Of a stretch of 6,164 nucleotides of DNA, positions 5,003 through 6,164 are shown one piece after another. The stretch lies in the NCBI GenBank assembly GCA_031282465.1, contig JAITDR010000038.1:1-6164 (forward strand), in the 5' to 3' direction. The position numbers and the translations under genes are program-made. This stretch comes from Desulfovibrio sp. GTDB lineage: Bacteria; Desulfobacterota; Desulfovibrionia; Desulfovibrionales; Desulfovibrionaceae. Within the stretch, counting starts at the first letter, position 1; the number at the start of each line of letters is the position of its first letter. The notes under the pieces were generated by a model. That model was not told where the DNA came from, searched no databases, and saw only the letters and a program-made list of their open reading frames with translations.

Positions 5003-5127
5003 ACCTGTTCCTCTCAAACGGTGTTTTCTTGTGACGATGCTCCGCCGCATTCTTTTGAAGGGCCTCTGCCTTCCACAGGCTCCCCTTGCGAGTCGAGCCG
5101 GCAGAGTTCAGGGGGAGTCCCGCTGAT
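5003..5127 (-). other. 125-base gap between mlaF and mlaD with a possible stem
   Basis: The other junctions of this operon are 14 bases or an overlap, so this gap is unusually long. CTCTGCC (5064-5070) and GGCAGAG (5100-5106) are perfect inverted 7-mers that could form a stem over a 29-base loop in the transcript. No small gene is convincing here. It may hold a processing site or merely be spacer. Confidence 0.35.
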
Positions 5128-5952
5128 TCAATGCATCCTTTGGACGTTGCCCGGAGCGGCCTGTGCCGAAGCCGCCCGGCCGCGCGGCCCGTTGAAATAC
5201 TCCTGTATCCAGGGATGGTCCAGGCGCAACAGCGACGCAATGTCGCCGACGGCGCAAATGTGCTTGTCCGCCAATACGGCCACCCGGTCGCACACGGCAT
5301 AGAGGGTGTCCAAGTCGTGCGTAACCACGCAGACGGTGAGCCTGAGGTCGTCGCGCAAGGTCCGGACAAGGCGGTCAAAGGCGGCCGCCGACAAGGGATC
5401 CAGGCCGGCCGTGGGCTCGTCCAGAAACAATATGTCCGGGTCCAAGGCTAGCGCCCGCGCCAGTCCAGCTCGTTTGCGCATGCCGCCGGAAAGTTCGCCG
5501 GGGAACTTGACGTATGCCGATGTGGGCAACCCGGCCAAAGACAGCTTCAAATGCGCGATTTCCCGCCGCAGCGCCGGGGACAGATGCGTAAACTCGCGCA
5601 GGGGAAAGGCTGCGTTTTCTTCCACGCTCAAGGATGAGAACAGCGCCCCGTCCTGGAAGAGTACTCCCCAGCGTCTGCGCACGGCGTTTTTCTCCTTTTC
5701 ACCGGCTTTGCCCATCTCCAAACCCATGATCCTGACGCTCCCGGCGTTTGGAGGGCGCAAGCCGAGTATGGAGCGCAGGAGTACGGATTTGCCCGCGCCG
5801 GATTCTCCGATCAGCCCGAGAATCTCGCCGCGCCGTATATCCAGATTCAGATTCTCGTGCACAGCGTGGTCGCCGAAGCGGTTGCACACCCCGCGCAACG
5901 AAACGACGATGTCGTCCGCTCCGTCTCGATTTCCGCGTTCCCCTTCGACCAT
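5128..5952 (-). CDS. mlaF: MlaF-like ABC transporter ATP-binding protein
   Basis: This 274-residue ATPase has every ABC motif. They are Walker A GESGAGKS (49-56), Q-loop Gln100 in LFQDGALFSSL, signature LSGGMRKRAGLARAL (154-168), Walker B ILFLDEP (174-180) with Glu179, D-loop AGLDP, and H-loop His212 in VVTHD. The LSGGM..R form and the C-terminal HPWIQEYFNGP, which resembles the MlaF tail used in dimer contacts, separate it from amino-acid and sugar importers. By family it powers lipid movement by the MlaE permease at the inner face of the cytoplasmic membrane. GGAAGGAG (minus strand, 5965-5958) lies 5 bases before ATG 5952, inside the 14-base gap after mlaE, fixing the start. The acidic N-terminus before residue 15 is variable in the family. 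No MlaB-like STAS gene is visible in the window; it may be fused to mlaE or absent. Confidence 0.93.
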   Translation of the reverse strand: MVEGERGNRDGADDIVVSLRGVCNRFGDHAVHENLNLDIRRGEILGLIGESGAGKSVLLRSILGLRPPNAGSVRIMGLEMGKAGEKEKNAVRRRWGVLFQDGALFSSLSVEENAAFPLREFTHLSPALRREIAHLKLSLAGLPTSAYVKFPGELSGGMRKRAGLARALALDPDILFLDEPTAGLDPLSAAAFDRLVRTLRDDLRLTVCVVTHDLDTLYAVCDRVAVLADKHICAVGDIASLLRLDHPWIQEYFNGPRGRAASAQAAPGNVQRMH

Positions 5953-5966
5953 GTCTTCTCCTTCCG

Positions 5967-6164
5967 TCAGATGCGCACGGCGGTGAAAAACAGGGCAAAA
6001 AGGGCATCAAGCAAAATCACGAGAAAGATGGCCTGCACTACGGAAACCGTGGTCAGAAAGCCCACGGACTCCGCGTTGCGCGTGGCCCGGAATCCGTGAA
6101 AGCAACCCACAAGCGCTATGGCCGCGGCAAAAAAAGGCGTCTTGACCAGACCGACGACAAGATG
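5967..6164 (-). CDS. mlaE: MlaE-like ABC permease, C-terminal 65 residues
   Basis: The minus strand is open from the window edge to TGA at 5969-5967. It reads HLVVGLVKTPFFAAAIALVG, then CFHGFRATRNAESVGFLTTV and SVVQAIFLVILLDALFALFF, ending TAVRI. This matches the end of MlaE (PF02405) permeases: a hydrophobic helix ending ALVGC, the short G-F/L-x-A-x-x-x-AE-x-VG linker with conserved Gly, Ala-Glu-type and Val-Gly positions, and a final hydrophobic helix. MlaE is the membrane core of the lipid transporter and pairs with MlaF. The N-terminal part is outside the window, so start, length and any fused STAS domain cannot be judged. It is upstream of mlaF by 14 bases in the same operon. Confidence 0.88.
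   Translation of the reverse strand, partial: HLVVGLVKTPFFAAAIALVGCFHGFRATRNAESVGFLTTVSVVQAIFLVILLDALFALFFTAVRI

Noticed and set aside
5003..5050. Upstream ATG at 5050 as the mlaD start
   Set aside because: It adds 16 basic residues and lacks a ribosome site; ATG 5002 has GAGAGGAA at proper spacing and a family-like N-terminus.
4010..5126. Two long plus-strand frames opposite mlaD
   Set aside because: They are antisense shadows; the minus strand carries a clear MCE domain and membrane helix in this interval.
5306..5986. Plus-strand frame of 226 codons opposite mlaF
   Set aside because: Low-complexity Ser/Arg/Pro composition; the minus-strand frame has every ABC ATPase motif.
18..6164. An exact second copy of the tRNA end as a direct repeat
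   Set aside because: I scanned for CTTCGGCACCA and its core and found no second copy in this window. Only the imperfect string at 1892-1908 resembles the T arm.

Overview
The window looks like a Desulfovibrio-type deltaproteobacterial chromosome. This is an inference from GC-rich, -35/-10-sparse core genes and from the gene families present; no marker gene settles the genus. It has two halves of different character. Positions 1 to about 2770 are a mosaic of AT-rich and GC-rich pieces, with broken genes, a toxin-antitoxin pair and much non-coding DNA. They begin directly at the 3' end of a tRNA gene, so this looks like the decayed remnant of an integrated element. Positions about 2900 to 6164 are compact, GC-rich and conserved.

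Left half, in order: the last 17 bases of a tRNA with an encoded CCA end (1-17); its rho-independent terminator (31-67); a truncated primase-type zinc-finger fragment (75-536); a complete HicA toxin / HicB antitoxin pair (585-1228) behind a very AT-rich promoter region; a small unrecognised ORF (1324-1458); the 5' end of a YhcG/DUF1016-family nuclease gene interrupted by an in-frame stop (1489-1674); a gene-poor stretch with a dyad, a promoter-like pair, a short direct repeat and a 46-nt hairpin (1712-1963); a small ORF with an internal TAA (1986-2159); and an intact stand-alone HD hydrolase of the small alarmone hydrolase (MESH1-like) type (2175-2720), closed by an AT-rich terminator.

Right half: a RidA-family protein with a clear N-terminal signal peptide (2944-3396, plus strand) is transcribed towards a minus-strand operon, and a strong hairpin lies between them. 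The operon reads right to left: mlaE permease (only its C-terminus is in the window), mlaF ATPase, mlaD MCE-domain protein, and a PqiC/ABC_trans_aux-type outer-membrane lipoprotein. By family knowledge these form an inner-membrane ABC complex (MlaE+MlaF) with a periplasm-facing MCE ring (MlaD) and a lipoprotein partner. Together they move phospholipid or other lipid between the two membranes.

The points most worth a second look are the exported RidA, the orphan alarmone hydrolase with its elaborate upstream region and broken small ORF, and the evidence for a tRNA-anchored decayed island. I did not find a complete undescribed system. The alarmone-hydrolase segment (about 1712-2772) is the best candidate for one.
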